From: Streptomyces sp. NBC_01476
Lineage (GTDB): Bacteria; Actinomycetota; Actinomycetes; Streptomycetales; Streptomycetaceae
NCBI RefSeq assembly: GCF_036227265.1
Contig: NZ_CP109446.1
Span: 4,411,001-4,475,000, forward strand
Reading direction: 5' to 3'
Length of the DNA: 64,000 nucleotides
Part shown: piece after piece, positions 17,059-28,252 of the stretch
How positions within the stretch are numbered: the first letter of the stretch is position 1
Layout: each line of letters begins with the position of its first letter
Position numbers and translations under genes: made by a program
Notes under the pieces: model-generated
Database searches by the model: none
What the model was told of the DNA's origin: nothing
The model's input: the letters and a program-made list of their open reading frames with translations, nothing else

Positions 17059-17466
17059 TCAGGCGTTGCCCATTGCCCGGGTCAGGGCGATCTCGATGAC
17101 GACGCGGTCGGGGTTGGGCGCGGGGGTGCGGCCGTAGCGGTCGGCGTACCGGCTGACGGCGTCGGCGACGCGGGCCGGGTCCTCGCAGACCGTGGCGAGC
17201 CCTTCGAGGGTGGCCCAGCGGCGGCGGTCGACCTGGCAGACGGCGACCGGCGTGCCGGTGGGACCGGCCGCGCGGACGTGCGCGGCCTTGGCGCTTGCCC
17301 GGTTGGTGATGACGCGGGCGAGCCCGGCCTCGGGGTCGTAGGTGACGCCGACCGGGACGACGTGCGGGGTGCCGTCGAGGCGCGGGGTGGTGAGCGTGCA
17401 GAGGTGGTGCTCGCGCCAGAAGGCGAGGTAGCCGTCTTCGGGGGCGCGCGGATCAACAGGTGCCAT
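17059..17466 (-). CDS. PPOX-class F420-dependent (or FMN) oxidoreductase
   Basis: 135 residues, a split-barrel flavin/deazaflavin protein. The line CTLTTPRLDGTPHVVPVG (as separate segments LTTPRLDG and PHVVPVGV) and AVCQVDRRRWATLEGLATV fit actinobacterial F420-binding PPOX proteins, some of which reduce biliverdin. The substrate is unknown. ATG at 17466 is chosen because the upstream frame is Arg/Pro noise. Stands alone, about 150 bases from the P450 stop. Confidence 0.85.
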   Translation of the reverse strand: MAPVDPRAPEDGYLAFWREHHLCTLTTPRLDGTPHVVPVGVTYDPEAGLARVITNRASAKAAHVRAAGPTGTPVAVCQVDRRRWATLEGLATVCEDPARVADAVSRYADRYGRTPAPNPDRVVIEIALTRAMGNA

Positions 17467-17616
17467 GAGGACGACGGTAACCGCCGGCGCCCCGGGCCTC
17501 GGGGCGCCGGTACGGCCGGGCGTGCCGGTACAGCCAGCAGGCCGGTGCTGCGCGGCGCCCGGCACCCCGAGCATCCCGGCAACGGGCGCCCGGCACCCCC
17601 GGCGCCCCTGCCGCTC

Positions 17617-18876
17617 TTAAGGGCGCCGGCGCCGCCGCTGCCGTACGGGCAGCCCCAGCCGTACCGGCAGCGCCGCGACGCTGTTGCCGATGAAGCCCGG
17701 CAGCGGCGGCAGTTCGGCGTCCGGGACGGTGAGGGTGAGGCCCGGGTTGGCCGTGTACAGCTCGCGCAGCGCGATCACCGCTTCGAGCCGGGCCAGCGGG
17801 GCGCCCAGGCAGTAGTGGGCGCCGTGGCCGAAGGAGAGGTGGCGGCTCGCCGGGCGGGTGATGTCGAAGCGGTCGGCGTCCGGACCGTACTCGCGCGGAT
17901 CACGGCCGGCGGCGACGTACCCGGCCAGCACCGGGGTGCCGCGCGGGACGGTGACGCCGTCCACCTCGATGTCGGTGGTGGGGTAGCGGAACGGGAAGTT
18001 GGCGACCGGGCTGTCCCAGCGCAGGGTCTCCTCGACGACCGCGTCCCAGGAGACCTCGCCGGCCAGCACCAGGGCGAGTTGCTCCGGATGGGCGCACAGG
18101 GCGCGGATCGCGTTGGTGATCAGGTTGAGGGTGGTCTCGTGCCCGGCGACGATCATCAGCAGCAGGGTGCCGGTCAGTTCGGCGTCGTCGAGCCGTTCCG
18201 CGCCCCCGTCCAGGGTGTCGTCGCGGGCCGCTATCAGCGCGCTGGTGAGGTCCTCGCCGGGCGCCGCCCTGCGGTCGGCGACGACCTGGGCGAGCACGTC
18301 GTGGATCCTGGCCTGCGCCGCCATCGCGTCCGCGGCCGTACTGGAGGTGCTCACCAGGGTGTGGGTCAGGGCGTGGAGTTCGTCGCGGTGGTCGAGGCCG
18401 ACACCGAGGAGTTCGCTGATCACGCCCATCGGCAGCGGGTACGCGAAGTGCTCGCGCAGGTCGACCACGCCGTCCACGTCGGTGTGTCCCGGCAGGGCGG
18501 CCAGCAGTTCCCCGGCGAGTCTGGCGATCCAGGGGCGCATGGTGGCGACCCGGCGCGGGGTGAACGCCTTGGTGGCGAGGCCGCGCAGCCGCCGGTGGTC
18601 GTCGCCGTCGGCTGTGGTCATGCCCTCGACCAGGGCGAAGGCGTTGAGCTGCCACTGGGCCGGGATCCGGCCCTCCTGATAGGCGGCGAAGTGCCGGGCG
18701 TTCTTGGCGACTTTGGGGTCGGCGAGGAAGTCCCGCAGCTCCTGGTAGCGGGAGACGACCATGCCCGGTACGCCGTCGGGCAGCATCACCGGGCAGGCGG
18801 CCGCCGCCTCGCGCAGCGCGTCGGCGTCCGCGTGGACGGCTGCGCCGGACGGGTCCATGGTGTGCGCAGAGGTCAT
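17617..18876 (-). CDS. Cytochrome P450
   Basis: 419 residues, a soluble bacterial P450. Seen: I-helix AGHETTLNLI near residue 250, ExxR region ETLRWDSPV near 290, and heme-binding FGHGAHYCLGAPLARLE near 355, whose Cys ligates heme iron. The overall style is CYP105/107-like, with specialised-metabolite or xenobiotic hydroxylation as the usual role. No ferredoxin gene lies next to it. ATG at 18876 follows a GGATTCCCATG-type leader on the minus strand; the longer frame has no P450 sequence. Confidence 0.93.
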   Translation of the reverse strand: MTSAHTMDPSGAAVHADADALREAAAACPVMLPDGVPGMVVSRYQELRDFLADPKVAKNARHFAAYQEGRIPAQWQLNAFALVEGMTTADGDDHRRLRGLATKAFTPRRVATMRPWIARLAGELLAALPGHTDVDGVVDLREHFAYPLPMGVISELLGVGLDHRDELHALTHTLVSTSSTAADAMAAQARIHDVLAQVVADRRAAPGEDLTSALIAARDDTLDGGAERLDDAELTGTLLLMIVAGHETTLNLITNAIRALCAHPEQLALVLAGEVSWDAVVEETLRWDSPVANFPFRYPTTDIEVDGVTVPRGTPVLAGYVAAGRDPREYGPDADRFDITRPASRHLSFGHGAHYCLGAPLARLEAVIALRELYTANPGLTLTVPDAELPPLPGFIGNSVAALPVRLGLPVRQRRRRRP

Positions 18877-19077
18877 GGGAATCCTCACGAGCGGGGACGT
18901 ACGGAGGTACGGGCGCGCGGAACTCCGTTGATCTCCCGCGGAGTTGTGGCCGCATTCTTGCACCGGGGCGAGGATTTCTTCAACGATCACACAAAATCCG
19001 ACACCGGTCACGGGACCCTGAGCCCGCCGGGCGGCGCCACCGCCGTGCCCGGGGGCCGGAATCGCACCCGAACCAGC

Positions 19078-19098
19078 CTTGAGTGGAATAGACTCAAC
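19078..19098 (+). promoter_or_regulatory. HAIR (HspR) operator of clpB
   Basis: CTTGAGT at 19078-19084, seven bases, ACTCAAC at 19092-19098, a near-perfect HAIR. It is 51 bases before the clpB GTG, so HspR encoded at 14983 should repress clpB together with the dnaK operon. Confidence 0.9.
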
Positions 19099-19149
19099 TT
19101 ACTGCATGCTGATGATGGCAGGAACCGTACGAGGGAGGACACCACGCCC

Positions 19150-21753
<2,604 letters not shown>

Positions 21754-21796
21754 CGCCGCCGGCCGCCGGCCGACGCCTGGTCCGTGCCCGGTCCGT

Positions 21797-21907
21797 GCCT
21801 TGGTCCAGGACCGGTGCGTGCCTTGGTCCAGGACCGGGACATGCCGCCGGGATCCCGCCGCGGGACCGCCGACCCCCGCCGATACGCCCAGCGCGTATCG
21901 GCGGGGG
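21797..21907 (+). terminator. Short direct repeat and clpB terminator hairpin
   Basis: GTGCCTTGGTCCAGGACCGG occurs twice in a row (about 21796-21838). After it, CCCCCGCCGATACGC at 21873-21887 and its exact complement at 21893-21907 form a strong hairpin that probably ends the clpB transcript, 120 bases past the stop. Confidence 0.75.
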
Positions 21908-21969
21908 TTGTCACTTGTGGGTGCGGATGGGGGAGGATGGCAAGGGAAACGTCACGAAGGGACTTCACG

Positions 21970-22509
21970 GTGAGCATCGATCCGTCCTCGATTCCTGATT
22001 TCGGGGGCCAGCCGGACCCCGAGCAGCCCGGAGCCGCCCCCAGCGTGGTCATCCCGGACCAGGAGCTGGTCAAGCAGCTCCTGGAGCAGATGGAGCTGAA
22101 GTACCTCGTCGACGAGGAGGGCGACCTGGCGGCGCCCTGGGAGGAGTTCCGCACCTACTTCATGTTCCGCGGTGAGGGCGACCAGGCGGTCTTCGCGGTG
22201 CGGACGTTCTACGAGCGTCAGTACAGCGTCGACGACAAGCCGCACCTGCACGAGGTGATCGACGACTGGAACCGTCGCACCCTGTGGCCGAAGGTGTACA
22301 CGCACACCCACGACGACGGCAGCGTCCGGCTGATCGGCGAGGCCCAGACCGTGATCGGCATGGGCGTCAGCCTGGAGCACTTCGTCTCCAGCACGGTGAG
22401 CTGGGTGCGCGCGTCGATCGAGTTCGACAAGTGGGTCGGCGAGACGCTCGGCCTGGAGAAGGACGCGGACAGCGCCGAGGGCGAGGGCGACGGGCCCGCG
22501 GAGGACTGA
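21970..22509 (+). CDS. YbjN-domain protein
   Basis: 179 residues, acidic, soluble. Fits the YbjN/type III secretion chaperone-like fold seen in many actinobacteria: an N-terminal acidic tail, then LVKQLLEQMELKYLVDEEGD, FRTYFMFRGEGDQAV and the H-E-V-I-DDWN segment. The molecular role is not known. GTG at 21970 follows CGAAGGGACTTCAC. It sits after clpB but beyond its terminator, so it is probably transcribed separately. Confidence 0.82.
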   Translation: MSIDPSSIPDFGGQPDPEQPGAAPSVVIPDQELVKQLLEQMELKYLVDEEGDLAAPWEEFRTYFMFRGEGDQAVFAVRTFYERQYSVDDKPHLHEVIDDWNRRTLWPKVYTHTHDDGSVRLIGEAQTVIGMGVSLEHFVSSTVSWVRASIEFDKWVGETLGLEKDADSAEGEGDGPAED

Positions 22510-22522
22510 ACCGCGGGCCGCC

Positions 22523-23767
22523 CTACAGCGGCACGGTGACGACGGTCAGCAGATAGGCCCCGTAGCCGAGTGAGGTCCCGGCCAGCGCGACCACCGCCAC
22601 GGCGGCGGCGCGCGGCCGGGCCCTGACCAGCGCCGCCGCGCACGGCACCAGCAGCGGGAAGGCCGGCAGCAGGAAGCGCGGCTTGCAGGAGTAGAAATTG
22701 GCGCCGCCCAGCGCGATGGCCACCAGGACCGCCGAGTAGACGAAGAGCGGCAGCGGCATCCGGTCCAGCAGCGCCAGCACCAGCAGGACCACCGCCGCCG
22801 CGGACAGCGCGGTGGCGACGTAGGCGCCGAGCGTGTCGGGGAAGAGCACCAGGTGCTTGACGTACCGCATCGCGTACAGCCCGAAGTCGTACGTCGAACC
22901 CCAGCGCCGCTGCACCTCGAAGTAGCCGTGCAGGAGTCCGTGCGTCCCGCCCTCGGTCCGCACGCCGACCCAGCCGACATAGCCGAACCAGCCGAGCGGT
23001 GCGATCACCGCGGCGAGCCAGGCGCGCGGCTGCTGCCGCAGTCCCCCGCGTTTACGGTGCCAGGCGTCGGCGAGCACGGCCGCGGCGACGGCTGCCGCGA
23101 CGGCGGCGGCGTTCGGCCGGCACAGGCCCGCCAGGACGCTCAGCAGGCCGGCGGTGAGCCAGCGGCGGGTGACCGTGGCGTAGAGCGCCCAGGCGGCCAG
23201 CGCGCACATCATCGGCTCGGTGTACGCCATCGACAGCACGACCGCGTGCGGCAGCAGACCCCAGATCAGTACCAGGGCGGTGGCGAGGCGGCGCCCGTAG
23301 CAGTGGTCGACGACCGCGAAGATCCCCCAGGCGGCCAGGGCCGCGCTGACCCAGGCCACCAGCAGGGCGCAGGCGACCGAGCCGACCGGCAGCACGGTGT
23401 TCACCGCCCGCACGGTCATCGGGTACAGCGGGAAGAAGGCCAGGTCGCTGTAGCGCATGCCGGGGGCTTCCCAGCTGGGGATGAAGGTGCCGTAGCCCCA
23501 GTCGGCGATCCGGTGGTACCAGAGGCCGTCCCAGCCCAGCCCGAGGAGGTTACGGGGGTGCTCGCCGCGGTGCCGGGCCCACAGGGTGACGACGACGAGG
23601 CCGGCCAGCCGGGCGGCGGTGAAGACGATCAGGGCGGGGAGCGCGCGGCGGGCGGCGGCGGTGAGGGCGGGCGGCGGCAGGGGGCGCGGGCCGCGGCGGG
23701 GCGGGGTGAGGGCAGGGCCGGGCGCCGGTTCTGTGCGGGGGTCGGCGACCGGGCCTGCGGTGGACAA
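22523..23767 (-). CDS. PIG-V-like GT-C mannosyltransferase
   Basis: 414 residues with about nine membrane helices. FTAARLAGLVVVTLWARH, then GWDGLWYHRIADWGYG (the aspartate-bearing first outer loop of GT-C enzymes), LAFFPLYP and LSMAYTEPMMCALAAW match actinobacterial PIG-V-type mannosyltransferases, which use polyprenyl-phospho-mannose outside the membrane. The acceptor is unknown. The N-terminus is Pro-rich and cytoplasmic. Convergent with the YbjN gene, 13 bases apart. Confidence 0.82.
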   Translation of the reverse strand: MSTAGPVADPRTEPAPGPALTPPRRGPRPLPPPALTAAARRALPALIVFTAARLAGLVVVTLWARHRGEHPRNLLGLGWDGLWYHRIADWGYGTFIPSWEAPGMRYSDLAFFPLYPMTVRAVNTVLPVGSVACALLVAWVSAALAAWGIFAVVDHCYGRRLATALVLIWGLLPHAVVLSMAYTEPMMCALAAWALYATVTRRWLTAGLLSVLAGLCRPNAAAVAAAVAAAVLADAWHRKRGGLRQQPRAWLAAVIAPLGWFGYVGWVGVRTEGGTHGLLHGYFEVQRRWGSTYDFGLYAMRYVKHLVLFPDTLGAYVATALSAAAVVLLVLALLDRMPLPLFVYSAVLVAIALGGANFYSCKPRFLLPAFPLLVPCAAALVRARPRAAAVAVVALAGTSLGYGAYLLTVVTVPL

Positions 23768-23789
23768 GCGGGGGCTCCTTGAGGGGGTG

Positions 23790-24300
23790 GGGGAGGGGTG
23801 GGTGAGGGGGGTGGGTGCATATCGTTTTGTGATCGGACAAAACGACTATCGGGGGTGGGGGGTGGTGGGGCGGGGAGACACGCGAGGGGGTCGCTCGGAT
23901 GGGGTTTGGGGGGTGGGGGGTGGAGGTCGGGGTGGTGGGGCCTTCGGGGGTGGCGCGGGTTGAGGTGGAGGGTGTTCTTCGTGACGGCGGGGGCTTCGAG
24001 GTGCCGGGGGGCTTCGGGACGGCGCGGGCCGGGGTGGCGGGGAGCTTCGGGACGGCGGGGTCCTTCGGGGTGGCGCGGGCCGAGGTGACGTGACCGGGGT
24101 GGCGGGGTCCTTCGGGACCGCATGGGCCTTCGAGGTGGCGGGGCCGAGATGGGCGGGGGTCCTTCGGGACCGCATGGGCCTTCGAGGTGGCGGGGCCGAG
24201 ATGGGCGGGGGTCCTTCGGGACCGCATGGGCCAAGGCGGCGGAGGTCCTTCGTGACGGCGGGGGTCTCAGGTGGGGCGCCGAAAGTCGGGGGCGGGCGCC
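23790..24300. repeat. G-rich repeat region with 52-bp direct repeats
   Basis: No gene supported in about 550 bases. Between 23940 and 24265 many degenerate copies of CTTCGGG(A/G)(C/T)GGCG-like sequence occur. A clean 52-base unit beginning GTCCTTCGGGACCGCATGGG starts at 24107, 24159 and 24211 (the third is partial). The first part (23785-23940) is very G-rich on the plus strand. Long frames in it have no protein-like composition. Confidence 0.8.
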
Positions 24301-24325
24301 CGCGTCCCCGTCATAGGCTCTGGCC

Positions 24326-24964
24326 ATGGCTTCCGCACCGCGTGCGCTGGGCTTTCCGGCGCAGACCTCCGCCCTCCGCCCGCTCACCCTCGACGTCGAC
24401 GGGGACCTCCATCTGCGGCCGTTGCGCGAGAGCGACAAGGCGGCGGTAACAGAGGCGATGACGGACCCGGGGATACTCCGCTGGGCCGCCGGCCTCGGTG
24501 TCAACGCGGCGCCGCCCGACGAACGGGCCCGGATCTGGCTGCTGCCGCGCGTCTCCGGCTGGTCCATCGGCACCGCGCCCTTCGGGATCACCGACCTGGC
24601 CGGGGGCGACCTGCTCGGCTACGTGAGCCTGCGCGACGTCAACCGGACGCCCGGCCAGGCGGTGGCGGCGTACTGGGTGACCCCGGCCGCCAGGGGCCGC
24701 CGGGTGGCTGCCCGGGCGCTGAACGCGGTCGCCGCATGGGCGTTCGCCCCGACCGCGCAGGGCGGTCTCGGCCTCCACCGCATCAGCCTCGACCACTCGC
24801 TCACCAACGAGGCGTCCTGCCACGTCGCCACCGCCGCGGGCTTCCGCACCGAGGGCACGACGCGTGAGTCCTTCCTCGACCCGGAGGGCATCCGCCACGA
24901 CTCCCACGTCCACGGCCGCCTCGCCACCGACCCCCGCCCGCCCCTGACCCCACCCCGCGCCTGA
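24326..24964 (+). CDS. GNAT N-acetyltransferase (RimJ/RimL-like)
   Basis: 212 residues. Acetyl-CoA-dependent transferase of the Acetyltransf_3 type: RPLRESDKAAVTEAMTD at the start of the domain, YVSLRDVN, then VAAYWVTPAARGRRVAARAL (the pyrophosphate-binding segment) and HRISLDHSLTNEASCHVA. Such proteins modify protein N-termini or small amines; the substrate is unknown. The ATG at 24326 directly follows the repeat region. Confidence 0.85.
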   Translation: MASAPRALGFPAQTSALRPLTLDVDGDLHLRPLRESDKAAVTEAMTDPGILRWAAGLGVNAAPPDERARIWLLPRVSGWSIGTAPFGITDLAGGDLLGYVSLRDVNRTPGQAVAAYWVTPAARGRRVAARALNAVAAWAFAPTAQGGLGLHRISLDHSLTNEASCHVATAAGFRTEGTTRESFLDPEGIRHDSHVHGRLATDPRPPLTPPRA

Positions 24965-25174
24965 TCCCACCCCGCCCCTGATCCCCGGCCGCAGGATTCC
25001 CGGCGGTTCGCCCGCTCGGGCGGGCGGCAGCCGGAACGCCGGGCGCCCTGCCGGCGGGCCCGGCACACCGGGAGACAGACCCCGGCGGCGGCCCGGAGCG
25101 CCAGGTGCCCTCCGGGAGGACCGGCTTGGGCAAAGTCCGGACGCCGGGGCCCCGCCGGAGGACAATCACGGCGC

Positions 25175-25924
25175 ATGGCCATCGACTACCGCAAGCGTCC
25201 CAAGGCGCCCGCCGCCGCCATCAGCCTGGAGAAGGTCGCCGACCGTGCTCCCGGCCTCGTCAACCTCTACAAGACGGCCGCGGTCTCGCTGGCCAAACAC
25301 CGGGTCAGCGGCCGGCGGGCCGCCGTCTACCTGGTGCTGGACCGCTCCGGCAGCATGCGCCCGTACTACCGCGACGGCTCCGTACAGCACCTCGCGGAAC
25401 AGACACTCGCCCTGGCCGCCAACCTCGACGACGACGGCGTGGTCCCGGTCGTCTTCTTCTCCACCGGTATCGACGGCACCGCCGAGATCAGCCTCGACGC
25501 GTACCGCAACCGCATCAACCCGCTGCACGAGTCCATGGGCCACATGGGCCGTACCAACTACCACGTCGCCATGCAGGCGGTCATCGACCACTACGCCGCC
25601 TCCGGCGCCACCGACCCGGCCTTCGTCGTCTTCCAGACCGACGGTTCCCCGACCTCCAAGACGGCCGCGGAGCACGTCCTGTGCACGGCCGCGAGGCTCC
25701 CCATCTTCTGGCAGTTCGTCGGCTTCGGCGACGACGAGTTCCGCTTCCTCCACAAACTCGACGACCTTCCCGTCCCCCACACCCGCGTCGTCGACAACGC
25801 CGGCTTCTTCGCGGCCGGCACCACCCCCACCGCCATCTCCGACCCGGACCTCTACGACCAGCTCCTCAACGAGTTCCCCCAGTGGCTCACCGCAGCCCGC
25901 GACGCGGGCGTCCTCAAGAACTGA
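25175..25924 (+). CDS. VWA-domain protein (TerY-like)
   Basis: 249 residues. A von Willebrand A domain with an intact metal site: LVLDRSGSM near residue 53 (DxSxS), a threonine in GRTNYHVA near 128 and FQTDGSPTS near 151. It resembles TerY-type and phage-tellurite-like VWA proteins of Streptomyces, which are linked to stress and metal resistance, but no other ter genes lie here. ATG at 25175 opens a short, unmistakable domain protein; a longer overlapping frame is a shadow. Confidence 0.85.
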   Translation: MAIDYRKRPKAPAAAISLEKVADRAPGLVNLYKTAAVSLAKHRVSGRRAAVYLVLDRSGSMRPYYRDGSVQHLAEQTLALAANLDDDGVVPVVFFSTGIDGTAEISLDAYRNRINPLHESMGHMGRTNYHVAMQAVIDHYAASGATDPAFVVFQTDGSPTSKTAAEHVLCTAARLPIFWQFVGFGDDEFRFLHKLDDLPVPHTRVVDNAGFFAAGTTPTAISDPDLYDQLLNEFPQWLTAARDAGVLKN

Positions 25925-26073
25925 GCCGGGGGGCCGTCAAAGAAGGTGCCCCCGCCGCGTTCACCCGGCTCGACGGCGAGGTCGAGGCGGCCCGGCAGCC
26001 GTTGCGGCGCGACGGCACCAGTGACCGGCCGGGCGTTGGCTCTCTCATCCCCAGGTGTGCAAAAATCACACAC

Positions 26074-27177
26074 ATGGATGCTGCGAAGAGCTGGGCCGAG
26101 GTCGGCGAGCGCATCGCTGAAGCGCGCCTGGCCGCGGGTTTGAGTCAAGGCGACCTCGCAACGCGGATAGACCTCGATCGCACCGCGATCGTGCGTATAG
26201 AGGCCGGGGACCGACGCATCACAGCTCTTGAGCTCTTTCGCCTGGCTGAAGCCTTGGGCGTACCGCTGGCTCACCTCGTGTCGCGTCCTCCGCAAACACT
26301 CGTCTCTCGCCGGAGCGCACTGGAGGAGACCCCGGACGAGGCATCGCGTGACCGGTACCGCCTGGATGCGCGGCTTGAGGAGCATGCTCGCCGCGCCCAA
26401 TGGCTGGTTGACCATGGCTTCCTCTCCCCTCCGGTGCCTGATCTCACCGTGCAGCGCACAGCGGACACCATCGATCCCGTTGCTCTGGCCACTGCTGCTC
26501 GAAGGGCGGCGGGCTGCCCCTCCGGACCTCTGGGGGCAATGGCCGATGTCCTTGAGCGGATGGGCCTGTATCTGACCGCAGTGGACGAAGAAGCCGAAGG
26601 CGCGTCGCTGTTGCTTCAGGGTTACGGAGTGGCTGTGATCAGCGGCCGTGCGCAGCCGGGCAGGCGCCGTTGGACCGCAGTCCACGAGCTTGGGCATCAC
26701 TTGATGCAGGACGAGTATCACAGTGATGCCGGCGTAGCGGCCGGGCGCGATGAGCGTGAACGTCTGATCGACCAGTTTGTTGAAGAGTTCCTGCTGCCTG
26801 CGGCCGACATGCGTGCATTCTGGAGAAGTCAGGAGTCCGCCGGCACGCCTCGGGCGACGATGATCGACTTGTCTGCCTCGTACCGGATTTCTTGGAGCGC
26901 TGTCGTTCGCCGGGCGCGCCACTTGCATTTGATTGATCCGGACGAGGCCAGACGCTACAAGGCGGATGCGCCGGTACGTGGTGATTTCTTGGCGGCCCAC
27001 GGAAGCCAGCCGATTCCTGACCTGGAAATTGGCGTGACCGGGACGCAATGGCGGCAGGCGACTCTGTCCGCCTGGTCTCAAGGTGCTGTCACGGCGCCTC
27101 GGGCGGTCGAACTTCTTTATGGCGCCCTAACGGAGAGCGAGCTCCCCGGTCGGAATCTGGAGGAGAGTCTGCCGTGA
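26074..27177 (+). CDS. XRE regulator fused to ImmA/IrrE-type metalloprotease
   Basis: 367 residues. Residues about 8-68 form an XRE helix-turn-helix (LAAGLSQGDLATRIDLDRTAI). A middle part is unassigned; then VHELGHHLM near residue 204 is the HExxH zinc site of an ImmA/IrrE (M78) peptidase, followed by a downstream glutamate region (VEEFLLPA). Such proteins bind and cleave repressors or act as antitoxin-like controllers. ATG at 26074 is where family sequence begins. Its stop overlaps the next gene's GTG (GTGA). Lower GC than the neighbours suggests transfer. Confidence 0.85.
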   Translation: MDAAKSWAEVGERIAEARLAAGLSQGDLATRIDLDRTAIVRIEAGDRRITALELFRLAEALGVPLAHLVSRPPQTLVSRRSALEETPDEASRDRYRLDARLEEHARRAQWLVDHGFLSPPVPDLTVQRTADTIDPVALATAARRAAGCPSGPLGAMADVLERMGLYLTAVDEEAEGASLLLQGYGVAVISGRAQPGRRRWTAVHELGHHLMQDEYHSDAGVAAGRDERERLIDQFVEEFLLPAADMRAFWRSQESAGTPRATMIDLSASYRISWSAVVRRARHLHLIDPDEARRYKADAPVRGDFLAAHGSQPIPDLEIGVTGTQWRQATLSAWSQGAVTAPRAVELLYGALTESELPGRNLEESLP

Positions 27178-27731
27178 CGTCTGCCTCTCAGTCGGCGACA
27201 TCGTCTCCTCCGGTGCTCGTCTGGGACACGTCTCCTGTCTTTCATGCCATCAAGGCCGGCAAGATCGAGATTCTGGGCGACATCGCTCAGAACGGGCAGG
27301 GCTGTGCGCGCCGGAACGTCACCACCCAGGCCGTCATCAGTGAGATCAACAGTTACCGGCTGTCGCTGGCCGACATGGAATGGCTGGAGGTCGTCCACGT
27401 GGACGACCTGGCCGAACTCGAAGCTCTGGTCGCATGGATGAGTCGGGTCTCCGGAGCCAAGTCGAATCACGGCGAGGCCACGGTTTTAGCCTGGGCCGAG
27501 ATACATGGCGGAAAAGCCGTTATTGATGACGGCGACGCTCGCCGTATCGGCCGCAGGGAAGGGCTCGATGTCTGGGGCTCTCTACGGGTCGTGGCCGAGT
27601 CTGTCTCTTCGGGTTATACCACCCCGTACGTTGCTGCAGCCCTGGTCGACGCGATGATCGATTCGGGTGCCAGATATCCGTGCGCTCGAGGACAGTTCAT
27701 CAACTGGGCCAAACTGAAGGGTCTCCTGTGA
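27174..27731 (+). CDS. PIN-like (DUF3368-type) nuclease-like protein
   Basis: 185 residues beginning VTSASQSATSSPPVLVWDTSP. The acidic pattern LVWDTSPVFHAIKAG near residue 15, the NHGEATVLAWAEIHGG glutamate segment near 98 and VIDDGDARRIGRREGL near 116 fit PIN-type ribonucleases of the DUF3368 group. GTG at 27174 overlaps the protease stop, so the pair is co-translated. Likely the toxin or effector of the module, with the XRE-ImmA protein as controller. Convergent with the aminotransferase remnant. Confidence 0.72.
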   Translation: MTSASQSATSSPPVLVWDTSPVFHAIKAGKIEILGDIAQNGQGCARRNVTTQAVISEINSYRLSLADMEWLEVVHVDDLAELEALVAWMSRVSGAKSNHGEATVLAWAEIHGGKAVIDDGDARRIGRREGLDVWGSLRVVAESVSSGYTTPYVAAALVDAMIDSGARYPCARGQFINWAKLKGLL

Positions 27732-27785
27732 TGAGGGTGGTCAGTTCGTGGAAGCCCCGGATGAGTTGTCTCTTCTGCTGAATGC

Positions 27786-28224
27786 TCAGTTGTTGAAGGC
27801 TTTGCGGAGGCGTTCGGCGGCGTCCTGGAGGATATCGGGTTTTTTGCAGAAGGTGAAGCGGACTTGGGTGCGGCCGGCGGTGGGGTGGTCGTAGAAGACG
27901 GAGTTGGGGACGGCGACGACGCCGCATTTTTCGGGGAGGGTGCGGCAGAAGGTGAGGGCGTCGACGCCGGGGGCGAGGGTGGCGATGTCGGTGGTGATGA
28001 AGTACGTGCCCTGTGGCTCGAAGACGTGGAAGCCGGCGTCTCGCAGGCCGGTGGCCAGCAGGTCGCGTTTGGCTTGGAGGCCGTCGCGGAAGCCGGTGAA
28101 GTACGTGTCGGGGAGGGCCAGGGCCTCGGCGACGGCGTACTGGAAGGGGCCGGCGCTGACGTACGTGAGGAACTGCTTGGCGGTGCGGACGGCGGCGACC
28201 AAGGGAGCGGACGCCGTCACCCAG
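27786..28224 (-). pseudogene. C-terminal part of the split host aminotransferase
   Basis: About 146 codons of a class I aminotransferase, from WVTASAPLVAAVRTAKQFL to the C-terminus, including GRTQVRFTFCK, which holds the carboxylate-binding arginine. The PLP lysine part is missing; it is 29.7 kb away at 57972-58705. The frame joins perfectly with that part at the codons for Trp-Val, where the 6-base core lies. A GTG in element DNA (28244) opens this frame, but the piece lacks the active site. Confidence 0.92.
28219..28224. other. Left attachment core (attL) of the mobile element
   Basis: The six bases ACCCAG are the only sequence shared by the two ends of the element (the other copy is 57972-57977). 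Host sequence lies to the left (aminotransferase C-part), element sequence to the right (GCCACTCCGTTTT, then the recombinase). A short core is what large serine recombinases use. Confidence 0.85.
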
Positions 28225-28252
28225 GCCACTCCGTTTTCATACACTCATTCGC

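Noticed and set aside
24107..24240. Possible CRISPR array
   Set aside because: The units are contiguous, without unique spacers, and no cas genes are in the window.
27786..28244. Functional short aminotransferase from the element GTG
   Set aside because: Lacks the PLP lysine and most of the large domain; frame and core position show it to be the severed host C-part.
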